This document shows, one piece after another, positions 1 to 10,099 of a stretch of DNA of 64,000 nt (positions are counted from its first letter, which is position 1; each line of letters starts with the position of its first letter). The notes under the pieces were generated by a model. The model saw nothing but the letters and a program-made list of their open reading frames with translations. It did no database searches and was not told where the DNA came from. This DNA is from Paguma larvata (Eukaryota > Chordata > Mammalia > Carnivora > Viverridae). Where the stretch lies: the NCBI GenBank assembly GCA_030068075.1, contig CM057843.1, positions 16,263,370-16,327,369 of the forward strand. Direction: 5' to 3'. A program made the position numbers and the translations under genes.

Positions 1-870
1 TTGGTCATTTCCAATGTGTCACCAGCACCACTGTGCCTCACCCTTGCACCTTCACACTTTCTTCTCCTACCACCCCAACCAATCCATTCTCTATCTTCCT
101 AGCCCTGTCTATACCACATGGGGCTGACTCCTATGCACTGTCTCATCCAGACTCCCTTGCCTTCTGGCCTCCAGTTGGGTCCAGCCAATGGAAAATACTG
201 CAGGAGATTGGAGAGTAAAAGGAGAGAAAAGTTGGAGCATTTCTTCCCCAAACCTTCCCTCTGTGGGTGGCATGGTTCTGGAAAGGGCTGCATCCTTCTG
301 TGAGCTTCTCAACCTAGGATCCATGGGTCCCCCATCTAGGGAGACCTAAATAGAACTCCAAGAGTCTGTGATCTCAGAAGGGGGAAAAAATTACACCATT
401 TCTTTCATTAACTTCTAACTGAAATTCAACCTTTCCTCCAGTTACAAGTGTGGGGAGCAAACTTTAGCAATATGAGCAAATAATATTGCTCAGGAATATT
501 AGTGTGGTGATTCTGCCACCCAATCCAAATTAAATCTATTTCTGGAGTTTATTACAGTTGTTGCAAATGTCTTCGAATATTGTTAATACTCAACACTACG
601 TTCCGTTTAAGGCATTATTAAATCTGCCTCTTAATTTATTGAACACGTTCGTAAGGAGGTTTAAAATGACTATATGACAAATCTGGTTGTTAAAATATTT
701 TGATAACTTTCTTTTACTAGAATTGGTTTTCTTCATAATTCTATTAGCTTTCTTCCAAGAAGGAACTCATGAGTTTCACCAGGCTGAGTTGGCACCAAAA
801 GAAAAAAAAAGGTTTAGAAACCCCTACGAATGGATCGAAATAGGTATTTCTCCAAATGTTTGATAAGCAT
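1..870. other. Unassigned intergenic sequence
   Basis: No recognisable gene or repeat. The part from about 380 to 760 is AT-rich. Open frames are short and unconvincing. Confidence 0.5.
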
Positions 871-930
871 GTGCGCGCATGCGCGCGCGCACACACACAC
901 GCACACACGCGCGCGCGCGCACACACACAT
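868..930. repeat. Alternating purine-pyrimidine tract (GC/CA)n
   Basis: Continuous runs of GCGC and CACA dinucleotides with an embedded GCGCATGCGCGC palindrome. It sits immediately 5' of an old L1 fragment. Such a tract is mutable and can adopt Z-DNA. Confidence 0.9.
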
Positions 931-1400
931 CCCTTAACGTCATTAGTTATTAGGAAAAAGCAAATTAAAACCACAGTGAGAAACCACTTCATGCTCAGTG
1001 GGGGGGAGGGGGGAGTATAGTCCAAAAGTCAGTGAGTAAGAAGCGTTAGCAGGGATGTGAAATTAGAATCTCTTGCCCTACCGGTGGGAACCTGAAATAG
1101 GGCAACTGTTTTAGGACCCGGTTCGGCAGTTGCTCCAAAGGTTAAACACAGAGTTAACCGTGTGATCCAGAAGTTCCGTCCTTAGTTACCCACCCAAGAG
1201 AAGCGAAAACATACGTCCACACAGACTCTCGTTCGGAAACGTGCGAAACTGTATTAGCCGTAATGACCAATGGAATGTTATTTGGCAATAAAAAGGCACG
1301 AGGCTCCGGCACGTGTTACGACATGGATGAAACGGGAAAACGTTCTACTAAGTGAAAGAGGCCAGTCACCACATGTTGCATGATAGCGCTTACGGCGGGT
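931..1400 (+). mobile_element. Old L1 (L1M-type) 3' end, left part
   Basis: Diverged but readable late ORF2/3' end: CAAATTAAAACCACAGTGAG, the GTGGGAACCTGAAATAGGGCAAC stretch, GATGAAACGGGAAAACGTTC and CTAAGTGAAAGAGGCCAGTC. It breaks off at about 1400 and resumes at about 1956, interrupted by a DNA transposon relic. Confidence 0.75.
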
Positions 1401-1955
1401 CCGCATTAGAGGCTCCATATTTGCGAATTTACTTGCTTGCAACCCAACAGCCACACTCGCGGTGCGTTTGCAGTCGTTCACAGACGTGCACAGAGTGGCA
1501 AAGACCTAGAATCGTCTGATTGTCCCATGTGCCTATTCTCAGGCGAGCTCCACCATCCAGGTCCCGCAAACAAGCGCCCCTTCCACAGTCTAGTGAGTGC
1601 CGTGTTTTCACATTTTTGTGCTTCTTTTTGTTGATTTTGCTGCTTCAAATGTCCCCCTAGGATAGTGCTCACGTGATGTCCAGTTTTCCTGAGTATAACT
1701 AAACGGCGTGTGTCAGATCCGCTGAGTTGCGGTGTTGTGGACCTTGAGTTAAATGGTAATAAATCAACAATCGATATTCAATAAGGTGACTTTAAACAGC
1801 AGTACACGCAGAACGAGACTCTGTATTTGATCTGTTGACGAAAATGTCATGACCAGAGGCTTTCCTGCAGGAGAGCGATGATTGAGTTATATGCACCGAT
1901 GCAAGGTTTACTGCAAGCTTCTAGAACGTACCTACTGTGAACAACGAGAATTGAT
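1401..1955 (+). mobile_element. Tigger-like (Tc1/mariner) DNA transposon relic
   Basis: Matches from memory the 5' and 3' parts of a Tigger-family element: GTGTTTTCACATTTTTGTGC, a decayed start of the transposase with CENP-B-like helix-turn-helix codons, AATGGTAATAAATCAACAAT, and TTGACGAAAATGTCATGACC. The middle of the transposase is deleted and the frame is broken. It is inserted in an older L1, which dates it as younger than that L1. Exact ends and subfamily are uncertain. Confidence 0.6.
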
Positions 1956-2195
1956 GTTATGTACACGGAAGTCCCATACAGGCCAAATGACAGGGACAGA
2001 AAGTAGATTCGTGGTTGCTGAGAGTTAGGAGACAGGAGGAGGGGGGATTGGGAAGAAGTTGGGAGTGACTGTTGGTTGACGGGTACAGTGTTCCTTTTGG
2101 GGGTGGGGTGAAATCGGTGCAGTTCTGTGACCCCACTAGGAGCCATCGAATTGTACGCTTTAAGCAAGAGAATTGTATACAATGTGAATTATATC
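1956..2195 (+). mobile_element. Old L1 3' end, right part (continues 931-1400)
   Basis: Begins with ACAGGGACAGAAAGTAGATT and TGGTTGCTGAG, passes TTCCTTTTGGGGGTGGGGTG, and ends GAATTGTACGCTTTAAGC plus GTGAATTATATCTCTATAAA. These are consecutive parts of an L1M 3' UTR and continue the copy broken at 1400. Confidence 0.75.
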
Positions 2196-4087
2196 TCTAT
2201 AAATTTGTAAGTAAAGAAAAGGAGACCCCTGCTCTGGAGCGAGCCCCTGTGGGGCAGCCTCTCCTCCAAGGCCCTGTAGCCCCAGCTCCAGGGACACCAT
2301 TTTTCCTCTTCCGTCCCAAAGGTGGTAGTGGCTTCCAGCTCTTGTTAATCCCTGTGTGATCAACCTTCTTTGTAGGTTTGCTTAGCTCTGCCCATACCCG
2401 TGAAATTGTCCCTCTGCCCGGATTCTCTTCATCTAAACTCTTGTGAGTAAGCCTCTGCTGCCTGCTGGACCTTGAATGCCTCATCATGGCTGCCTCCCGT
2501 ACCATCGTACACTCTACCACCCGGGCTTGCTGGGGCGTGAACACCTGCGAAGCAATGGAATTGAGTAGGACCCTTGAAATGACTGCGTTCTGGGTTGCGG
2601 TGCTCCAGGTCTCAGTGAGGACTCTGGCTGCCAGCCACAGAGACTGATTCTCCTAATCTTCGGCAACAGGGGAAGTGATTGGAGAAATAAGGGGAAAATC
2701 AAGGGATCCAAGGGAAGGCTTGGAATGAGCCAACCCAGGCAGGTCCATAAAGGCTCAGAGACAAGCACTGTTCAGTAGTATTCCCCGGGTGCGGACCCTC
2801 CACCCAACATTCAGAATCCAAGGCCACAAACCCAAGTGCTGGGCTCAAGTCCCAAGTCCACCCCTCTTCTGAAGCAGGAGGCAGAAAGAGAAGAGGGATG
2901 TAGGGGTTCCAAGGGCCCCTTTGGCTTCCATCAGAAGGCAGGTGCTACTCAGCACCCACGAAGCATCCAGCAGTGGACAAGTGATTCCCCAAGAGGAAAT
3001 CTGGCTGCTTTTAGGAAAAGAGAATCGATGTCAATGTCTCATACCGACAAATCCCCCAAGCAGCAGAGCAGGAGAGGGGGGGGGGGTAGCCACAGAAGGG
3101 AGATTAACGAAGGACAAGGGCCAGGGGCACCGGCCTTGACTTCTTACTAGTGAGAGCAGCAGGAAGGAGAAAATAACCAGTCAGATGGACGTCTCTGGTT
3201 TTCTTTTTTCCTAATTTACCATATATAGTGCTTTCCATCCCCTCCCCAAAAAAATAAATAAACACTTTACTAGAAAAGAGAAAAAGCATCACCAACCCAA
3301 ACCAAACCCTGAACATTTTCATGAACTTCCTTTCTGCATGTTTCTTCCTAATTAGAAGCCCATCCATTTCCATTTCAACAGCGCTGCCCACTCGTCGGGG
3401 GCGTGCACGACTTGCTCGGACCAGGGAAGTTCACAGTGGGAGGGAAGAGAGCCTAGTTCCAAGCGCTGGGAGCTTTCTCCAGGCTCTGGAAATCTGCCAG
3501 CCTCGCCTCTACCGTAGCTCCGCCCCAAGACACAGGTTTTCACCAGCTCCCGAAGCCCTACCTGTCTGGGAGGGCGCCTGGGGGGGGGGGGGTCTGTGGC
3601 CTGCAAATACACTTTCCTATTGTGTAGAAATAGAAGCTGGCTTCACTTCGGACTTTCTCTCCCTCTTCAGTTAAATCGGGATCTCGCTGCTCTGCAAAGA
3701 CGCCCTGACTGTGTTAGGCGCCCTGCCCCAAATCTATACTTTTCTGTTTTGCCCAGACCACAGTCCAATTGCTTCAGATTATATACCTTGCACGTGGAGG
3801 CTTGCGTTATCTGATAGTAAGTTTATTTTATAAGAATAACCATGAAATCCAGGGGATCTATCTTCATACCTTTTACTCGTGTCGAGACACTCGCTTTTAC
3901 AGTAGCTGTGCCTGAAACCGAAGCTTAATCCGTTATTTCCATTTGGTCAATTGCTCCGTGGTTATGTTTAGTATATGTTCTCTGATAAAATCTAAACACT
4001 TTCCAAGGTGTTTCGAGGGTGGAAGGGGTTGTCTCTGCCTACATGGTCCCCTCCAACAAAAGCAAGCAAGCACCAGAGGGGTTGGGG
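2196..4087. other. Repeat-poor intergenic stretch
   Basis: About 1.9 kb without a recognisable interspersed repeat or gene. It includes G runs at 3076-3086 and 3580-3592. Open frames such as 2836-3150 plus and 3321-3674 plus have no recognisable domain. Confidence 0.5.
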
Positions 4088-4190
4088 GGAGAGAAAGAGA
4101 GAGAGAGAGAGACAAAATGATCAAGACAGAGATCGACAGAAAGAGAGAGAAAAAGAAAAAAAAAGGAGAGAGAAAAAAGAGAAAGAAGAC
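4088..4190. repeat. (GA)n / purine-rich low-complexity tract
   Basis: GAGA and GAAA runs over about 100 bases on the plus strand. Confidence 0.85.
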
Positions 4191-4210
4191 AAAAATGTAT
4201 CTATTAAAAG

Positions 4211-4399
4211 CACCTGGGGCGGGGGGTGGGGGGGACTTAGTGTGGCTCAGTCGATTGAGCATCTGACTCTTGATTTTGGCTCAAGTCATGATCTCACAGT
4301 TCATGAGATCGAGCCCAGTGTTGGGCTCCACGCTGAGCATGGACCCCATTGGAGATTCTCTCTCCCTCTCTCCTTCTCTCTCACTTGTACTCTCTCTAA

Positions 4400-4451
<52 letters not shown>

Positions 4452-4480
4452 ACTTTAAAAAATAAAATAAAATAAAACAA
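4211..4480 (+). mobile_element. Carnivore tRNA-SINE (degenerate head)
   Basis: GTGGCTCAGTCGATTGAGC followed by GTCATGATCTCACAGTTC, CT-rich middle, then a tail that has become (GATA)n at 4400-4450. The first bases are replaced by a G-rich run. Confidence 0.85.
4400..4450. repeat. (GATA)n microsatellite in a SINE tail
   Basis: About 12 perfect units between the SINE CT-rich region and its A-rich end. Confidence 0.95.
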
Positions 4481-4559
4481 AACCACCAGGGCAGCTACTA
4501 AAGTTCACTGCCTTACTGGTGCTCCAGTACTCAGATTAAAATATCAGGGCTCGTTATTA

Positions 4560-5070
4560 AAATAACTAAAATCGGGGTTCAGAGGGATATTTGTATGCCC
4601 ATGTTCGTAATAGTACTTTCACAATAGCTAAAAGATGGAAGGAACCCAGCCGTCTACCTGCAAATCAATGGGTACACAAAATGTGCTATATCCATGCAAT
4701 GGAATATTCTTCAGCCTTAAAAAAGGAAGGTAATTCTGACGCCTGCCCCAACATGGATGGACTTGGAGGATATTGTGCTGAGTGAAATTAGCCAGTCACA
4801 AAACGATAAATACTGTATGATTCCACCGATGGGAGGTAGCTAGCTAGAATAGTTCAAGTCATAGAGACGGAGAAGAGAACCCTGGTTGGCAGAGGCTGGG
4901 GGCGGGGGAGGGGCTTGGGGCGAAAGTGACCAATGGGGACAGAGTTTCCGTTTTACAAGATGAAAAGAGGTGTGGGGGTAGATGGTGGTGATGGCCGTGC
5001 TTAAGGCCACTGAACTGTACACTTAAAAGGGTTGATATGGTGTATTTTGCCACAATTAAAAAAATAATTT
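4560..5070 (+). mobile_element. L1M-type 3' end fragment
   Basis: Carries the end of ORF2 (a short frame around 4591-4785 with the L1 motif MEYSSALKK), then AGTGAAATTAGCCAGTCAC, TAGAGACGGAGAAGAGAACC, and CTGAACTGTACACTTAAAAG. 5' truncated and decayed. Confidence 0.8.
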
Positions 5071-5084
5071 TTAACAGTAAGTTC

Positions 5085-5690
5085 AATCAAAATCAGCTCT
5101 GTCAAAAGGAGCCTGAGGCCTATCTGGATCCAGCCTCGAGTTCAGTCCAGTGTTTTCGACCAGTCTCCATTTCTCCCTTGGGGAAATCGGAGGGCATAAA
5201 AAAAATAAATAAAAACAACTTTTTTGATCTCCTTCCTGTCCTTCTTTCTCAAACACAGTGTCCCCAGAGTTCTTCGTTTTAAGAGCCTTTAGAATTTTTC
5301 TCCCGTGAGCTCTGTTGGCCGTGACTTTCCAACATCATAGCTACATAGTATTTGATAGCGTGAAGGAAGGTTCAAAGTTTTAATTCTGGAACCCTAAGCA
5401 AAACCTGTAAAACAGACTTCAAATTCTGTTCACCGTGGAATGAGCATGTTACCGTGATGCATAAAAGATGAGTTGCTTGGAGCTCGGTTTTCACCTGGTC
5501 TTTTAAACAAAGGGACAAAGAGCTACAGATAATTTTGGCAAGGCTGGGCTGAGCCAGTGCAGAAACAGTGTCAAATGCCTAGGAGACCCTTTGTGAAGTC
5601 GCTTTCCTAGTTCTGTATCTTAGAGCACGCTAATTTATAGACCTGAAATCAGCCACAGAACGAACCATTTTGCAGTCCCGGTGATGCCAG
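5085..5690. other. Unassigned intergenic sequence
   Basis: No gene or repeat that I recognise. Confidence 0.45.
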
Positions 5691-5825
5691 TAGTCCTTCA
5701 TTTTTTCATCCTACAAATATTTATAGAGTGTCCGCTCTCTGTATAACAAGTACAGTCTTCATGGAGCTCGCAATCCAGGACTTGCCCACAACTGAACAAA
5801 TCCGTTGGAAGACGTGATAAGCGTT
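5690..5825 (+). mobile_element. L2-like ancient repeat fragment
   Basis: CTACAAATATTTATAGAGTG, then the CATGGAGCTCGCAATCC block, as in the old mammalian L2-type repeat (ACAAATATTTATTGAG...GTGGAGCTTACATTC). Confidence 0.5.
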
Positions 5826-5897
5826 TCCTCCTTCCCCCATCGCTGGTCACTTCTGAATTGGGAACCTCCTATCTTTTTTCAGAAATAGATGAAGGCA

Positions 5898-6118
5898 GGG
5901 GTGCCTGGGTGGCCCGCATAAGCGTCTGACTCTTGATACCGGCTCAGGTCATGATCTCAAGATCACGAGATCAAGCCCCGGGTCAGGCTCCATGCTGAGC
6001 CTGCTTGGGATTCTCTCTCTCCCTCTCTTTCTGCCCCTCCCTCGTTTGGACGCTCTTTCTCTCTCTCTCTCAAAATACATAAATAAACTTTTTAAAAAAA
6101 TTATTGAAAAAAAGAAAA
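5898..6118 (+). mobile_element. Carnivore tRNA-SINE, first of a tandem pair
   Basis: Head GGGGTGCCTGGGTGGC, GTCATGATCTCAAGATC, CT-rich middle and AATAAACTTTTT tail. Preceded by CAGAAATAGATGAAGGCAGG, which recurs only after the second SINE of the pair. Confidence 0.95.
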
Positions 6119-6366
6119 GGGGGCGCCTGGGTGGCTCCGTCGGTTGAGCGGCTGACTTCAGCTCAGGTCATGATCTCACGTCCGTGAGTTCGAGCCCCAC
6201 ATCAGGCTCTGTGCTGACGGCTCAGAGCCTGGAGCCTGCTTCAGATTCTGAGTCTCCCTCTCTCTCTGCCCTTCCCTGTTCACTCTCTGTCTCTATGTCT
6301 CTCAAAAATAAATAAAGATTAAAAAAATAATAAAAAAAGAAAAATACCTTAAAAAAAAAGAAAAAG
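6119..6366 (+). mobile_element. Carnivore tRNA-SINE, second of a tandem pair
   Basis: Full-length copy starting GGGGCGCCTGGGTGGCTCCG in the tail of the previous one, with a long A-rich tail. The shared target-site duplication CAGAAATAGATGAGAGCAGG follows at 6368. Confidence 0.95.
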
Positions 6367-6708
6367 ACAGAAATAGATGAGAGCAGGGGTGGCAATTTGG
6401 GAAGTCAGCGAATAAAACTCTAGAGATCAAATCCTTATCGGTTACAAAACTCAGCCCCAGCCCCGACCTCTCCTTTCTTTAACTAACCAGCTCAACCATT
6501 CCGCAATCATCTCCGTTCAAAGGAGGGACACACACCTTTCACTGTCCCTGCAAGACCATACTGGTTGTTTCATTCATATAATGGTTGTTATGCTTTTACT
6601 GATATTATGATTGACATTTGCAAGGTGCTTACTGTGTGATAGAAATATATATACATATTCATACATCTGCATACATGTATACATATATATTTAATAGTTG
6701 TAGACACT

Positions 6709-6930
6709 GGGGCACCTGGGTGGCTCAGTCGGTTAGGCCTCTGACTTTGGCTCAGGTCATGATCTCACGGTTCATGGGTTTGAGTCCCTCATCAGGCTCG
6801 GTGCTAGCAGCTTGGAGCCTGAAGCCTGTTTTGGATTCTGTGTCTCCCTCTCTCTCTCTCTGCCCCTCCCTTAGTTGTGCTCTGTCTCTGTCTCCCTCAA
6901 AAATGAATAAACATTAAAAAAAAAAAAAGC
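6709..6930 (+). mobile_element. Carnivore tRNA-SINE
   Basis: Full-length: GGGGCACCTGGGTGGCTCAG head, GTCATGATCTCACGGTTC, CT-rich middle, AATAAACATTAAAA tail. Confidence 0.95.
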
Positions 6931-6944
6931 TAAAACAAATACTA

Positions 6945-7085
6945 ACAGACATTAGTATTATTCTTAGTTAATACCCAAGGAAACTGAGTCACAAAGAAGT
7001 GAGGTAACCTACTTCAAATCATCCCGCAAATGAGCAGCAGGGCCAGAATTTGCCCCCACGCAGTTTGGTTCTAGAATTTCTGCTC
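6945..7085 (-). mobile_element. MIR relic
   Basis: AAGGAAACTGAGTCACAAAG, then GAGGTAACCTACTTCAAATC and GGGCCAGAATTTG, the reverse complement of the MIR core. Confidence 0.75.
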
Positions 7086-8094
7086 TAAACCAGAGCGACA
7101 CAAAGTAGCTGGACTTCCGACTTTTTCATACTGAGCTTGCAAGAAGGTAAGAAGGAGTTCTCCCAGATTACAAAGCTATAGGGTGCTTCCTTCATTGAGA
7201 AAGTCTTGCTGGGAAAACATGGCAGCCGAATCAACAGTGTTGATTTCCTCACTGACTTACATTTCAGATCTCCTTGGGAACCAGGAGCAAATAGTTCTAG
7301 ACCAACAATAGTTGGCAGATCCCACTTTGACTGGGCGATCTGATGAACCATGCCCCCAGGCTGCCTCTCCCGCCGTCCCTCATTTAAGACACTCTGCTTC
7401 TTGCATTAGACCCCACATCCACGGGTCTTCTGTAAGATGGGGATTGTTAGCCAGAGGTGTTCGAAGAAGTCAGTACAGGTCACACACTATTAAAGGGTAC
7501 CCCAATTACAAAGAAAATCTTAAAGAGATGGAAGGATCTCCAAGTCCCCGCCCACCTCTCCCAAGCAGCATTTGATATCTGTAAGGTATAGAAGCTTCTT
7601 CCATGGGAACGAATCCTTCCCAGACAAAAAGGCAACTTCCAGAGTGACAGCTGGAGCCTTTTGTAGCGTAGCTTAGCTTTGAACCCTCTCTAGTAGGATG
7701 CAAAATAAGCCAAATGATGGTTAGTCTCTCAGAAAGAGATAAAACTTTGAGATTTGTCTTTGCTTTTTAGATGGGTCTGACCCGAAGTTATAGGCAGAGA
7801 AAAGCGCTCAATTACAAAGCACACTTGAAACAGAATCCTGTTTCAATCAGCCAATTAGTACGGAATTTGCACTGGGAGAAGTGTAATTTCGTGGGCCAAA
7901 TGTGGAAAGATAAAGAACTGCAAACACATGCGACTCTTTGATGCAACGAAAACTTGGGAACTGGGGCTCCCGGGGGTCTGTAACGTTGGGAACTGCAACG
8001 ATTTCTCTATGGAAGCGGCAGAAAATTCCAGCAAGTCATCACGAAACCTTGCAATGAACCAGGCACAGCCTGAGGATTCAATTCCCCACTGAAA
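7086..8094. other. Unassigned intergenic sequence
   Basis: About 1 kb without recognisable repeat or gene. Open frames at 7312-7575 and 7506-7703 overlap on opposite strands and show no domain. Confidence 0.45.
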
Positions 8095-8290
8095 CATCTG
8101 CTGAGAGGCAGCACGGTTCCGGGGTCCAATGTGGACTCGGGGCCAATCCCTAGCTCTGTGAATCTGTGAACAGTGCAATACTTACCTCTTGTGCTTCTGT
8201 TTCTTTACCTTTATTAGGCAATGGTAGCCGGCTAATAAAGATCTTGCACGGATTAACTAAGTGACTAACTCACGATCGATGCGTGTATCA
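8095..8290 (+). mobile_element. MIR relic
   Basis: CTAGCTCTGTGAATCTGTG, CTTCTGTTTCTTTACC and a GATTAACTAAGTG end correspond in order to the MIR core and 3' region. Confidence 0.55.
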
Positions 8291-8324
8291 TCGCCAGTTT
8301 AGCTTCTGCACCGAAACCTGGAAA

Positions 8325-8510
8325 AGCATGCACCTTTCAGAAGCCTCTGTTTCTTCATCTGGAAAATGGCGGTGATGGTGCCTCCACCCCCCACCTCACA
8401 TTGGGTTGTTATAAAGATTAAAATGAGACTCCACGTTAGACAATATATGTAAAGTTTATTATAATACAATACCTGGTGAGTGGTAGCTGCTACAATCATT
8501 ACAACCACCA
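8325..8510 (+). mobile_element. MIR relic
   Basis: CTCTGTTTCTTCATCTGG, AAAATGGCGGTGATGGTGCC, GGGTTGTTATAAAGATTAAA and ATACCTGGTGAGTGGTAG match the second half of MIR. Confidence 0.7.
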
Positions 8511-8638
8511 CGGTGCCGTCTCCACTACCACCACCGTCACCACCACCTCCACCATCAATACCTCCATCACCACCACCACCATCTCCGCCATCAATACCAC
8601 CATCACCACCACCACCACCACCTCCACCACCACCAGTA
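8511..8638. repeat. (CCA)n-type trinucleotide repeat
   Basis: Imperfect ACC/CCA/ATC units over about 130 bases. It produces the proline/serine-rich start of an open frame (8480-9058) that has no recognisable domain. Confidence 0.95.
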
Positions 8639-9024
8639 ACACATGATTATATAACTATCATTCTGTATTATCACAAAGCCAACTATCTGCTCTTTGGACA
8701 TCCCCTATTCTCACAATTAACAGAATATTTCCCCTACTCCCTTTCAGGCTTTTTCTCCAGACTATTTGAGAGAAAGAGAGTCTCAGCTCACATCCACCGT
8801 GATGTTGAGTCACACTTCCCCCGCTCTGCTTCCCCACTGGACTTGACCACTCGCTCTCTGCTGCAGTCCACACGCATTCGTGAAGGTCATAGGCAGAGCC
8901 CCAGGCAAGACTGCATTCCTCCCCCTCCCAAGTCTATGGCTTATGGGTCTGTGCTCATCTCCGCCTCTCACTGCGAACTCCGCTCTCTGGCATCTATTTT
9001 CCTACCGCAGCACGATGCATTAGG
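8639..9024. other. Unassigned intergenic sequence
   Basis: No repeat or gene recognised. Confidence 0.4.
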
Positions 9025-9038
9025 AAAAGCGTGGTCTT

Positions 9039-9315
9039 GGGGGGCCCAGGTGACTTAATCATTCAAGCACCTGACTCTCGATTTCGGCTCATGTCATGAT
9101 CTCATAGTTCATGGGTTTGAGCCCCTTGTCGGGGTCTGCGCTGACAGTACAGAGCCTGCTTGAGATTCTGTTTCTCCCTCTCTCTCTGTCCCTTCCTTGA
9201 CCTCAAATAGAAAGAAGGAAAGAAAGAAAGGAAGGAAGGAAGGAGGGAAGGGAAGGGAAGGGAAGGGAAGGGAAGGGAAGGGAAGGGAAGGGAAGGGAAG
9301 GGAAGGGAAGGGAAG
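9039..9315 (+). mobile_element. Carnivore tRNA-SINE with (GGGAA)n tail
   Basis: Degenerate head GGGGGGCCCAGGTGAC, GTCATGATCTCATAGTTC, CT-rich middle. The tail has become GAAA and then (GGGAA)n. Flanked by AAAAGCGTGGTCTT (9025) and AAAAGGGTGGTCCTT (9316), its target-site duplication. Confidence 0.93.
9245..9315. repeat. (GGGAA)n microsatellite
   Basis: About 14 units of GGGAA within the SINE tail. Confidence 0.95.
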
Positions 9316-9329
9316 AAAAGGGTGGTCCT

Positions 9330-9440
9330 TAAAAGCAGGCTTGGGCTCAAATCCTGGTTTTGAGTCTAACTATAGGCAAGTCAAGCTACCTCCTGACTTT
9401 TAGCTTCTTAGTTACTGAAAACGGAGCTTACTTCATGTAA
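9330..9440 (+). mobile_element. MIR relic
   Basis: GGGCTCAAATCCTGGTTTTG, then an AGGCAAGTCAAGCTACC stretch and TTAGCTTCTTAGTTACTG. These resemble the MIR core, weakly conserved. Confidence 0.55.
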
Positions 9441-9574
9441 AAGCAGGAGTCATATGTAGCAAATGAGGTCAGGAATCTAAAGTACTTAGGACTCGGCTTA
9501 GAGGAGTGTAGATGTTGTGAGTTTCTTTCTTTCCCTTCTTACCTCTGTAACACTTGCCCCGTCCATAAACCATG

Positions 9575-9765
9575 ATTCTCAAGCTTCAGAAACCTCAGAA
9601 TCACCAGGAGAACTTGTTAAAGTCTGGATTTCTGAATCCCGCCCCCAGGGTTTCTGAGTGGGTAGGTCTGGGGTGACGCCTGGGAATCTGCATTTCTAAC
9701 AAGCGCCCCCCCCCCCCAATACTGTCTCTCCTGGTCCCAAGACCACTGAGAAGAATTATTGTAGA
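9575..9765 (-). mobile_element. MER20-like hAT DNA transposon relic
   Basis: TCAGAATCACCAGGAGAAC, GTTTCTGAGTGGGTAGGTCTG and GAATCTGCATTTCTAACAAG are the reverse complement of the MER20 consensus as I remember it. A run of 12 C lies inside. Confidence 0.75.
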
Positions 9766-9898
9766 GGGTCAGCAAAAGGAAAAAATTAATAACCGAAATT
9801 TCCAGATTAAACCCCAGGACACATCAATAAATTTTATTTTTAAAAAGCCATAGGAAACATCAACTCAGCTGGGTTTTAAGAAAAAAAGGGTAATAGAA

Positions 9899-10085
9899 GC
9901 ACCTGGGTGTCCAACTCCTCATTTCAGCTCAGGTCATGATCTCACGATTTGCTGGTTTGAGCCCCATGTCCTGCTCCTCTGAGCTAATGGCATGAAGCCT
10001 GCTTGGGATCCTATCTCTCCCTCTCTCTGTGGCCCTCCCCAGCTTGGGCTCTCTCTCTCTCTCTCAAAATAAATAAATAAATTTT
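9899..10085 (+). mobile_element. Carnivore tRNA-SINE, internally shortened head
   Basis: GCACCTGGGTGTCCAACTCC lacks the usual GGCTCAGTCGGTTAAG. The rest (GTCATGATCTCACGATTT, CT-rich, AATAAATAAATAAA) is normal. Flanked by AAAAAGGGTAATAGA and AAAAAGGTAATAAAA. Confidence 0.93.
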
Positions 10086-10099
10086 AAAAAGGTAATAAA

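Noticed and set aside
4591..4785. Short frame with MEYSSALKK motif
   Set aside because: This is the C-terminal end of a decayed L1 ORF2, not a cellular gene.
6709..6930. tRNA-like A-box/B-box sequences (GTGGCTCAG...GTTCGAGCCCC) suggesting tRNA genes
   Set aside because: Each is the head of a SINE, followed by a CT-rich middle and A-tail; no intact cloverleaf stands alone.
8480..9058. 192-codon proline-rich open frame
   Set aside because: The first third is translated CCA microsatellite and the rest shows no domain or conservation clue.
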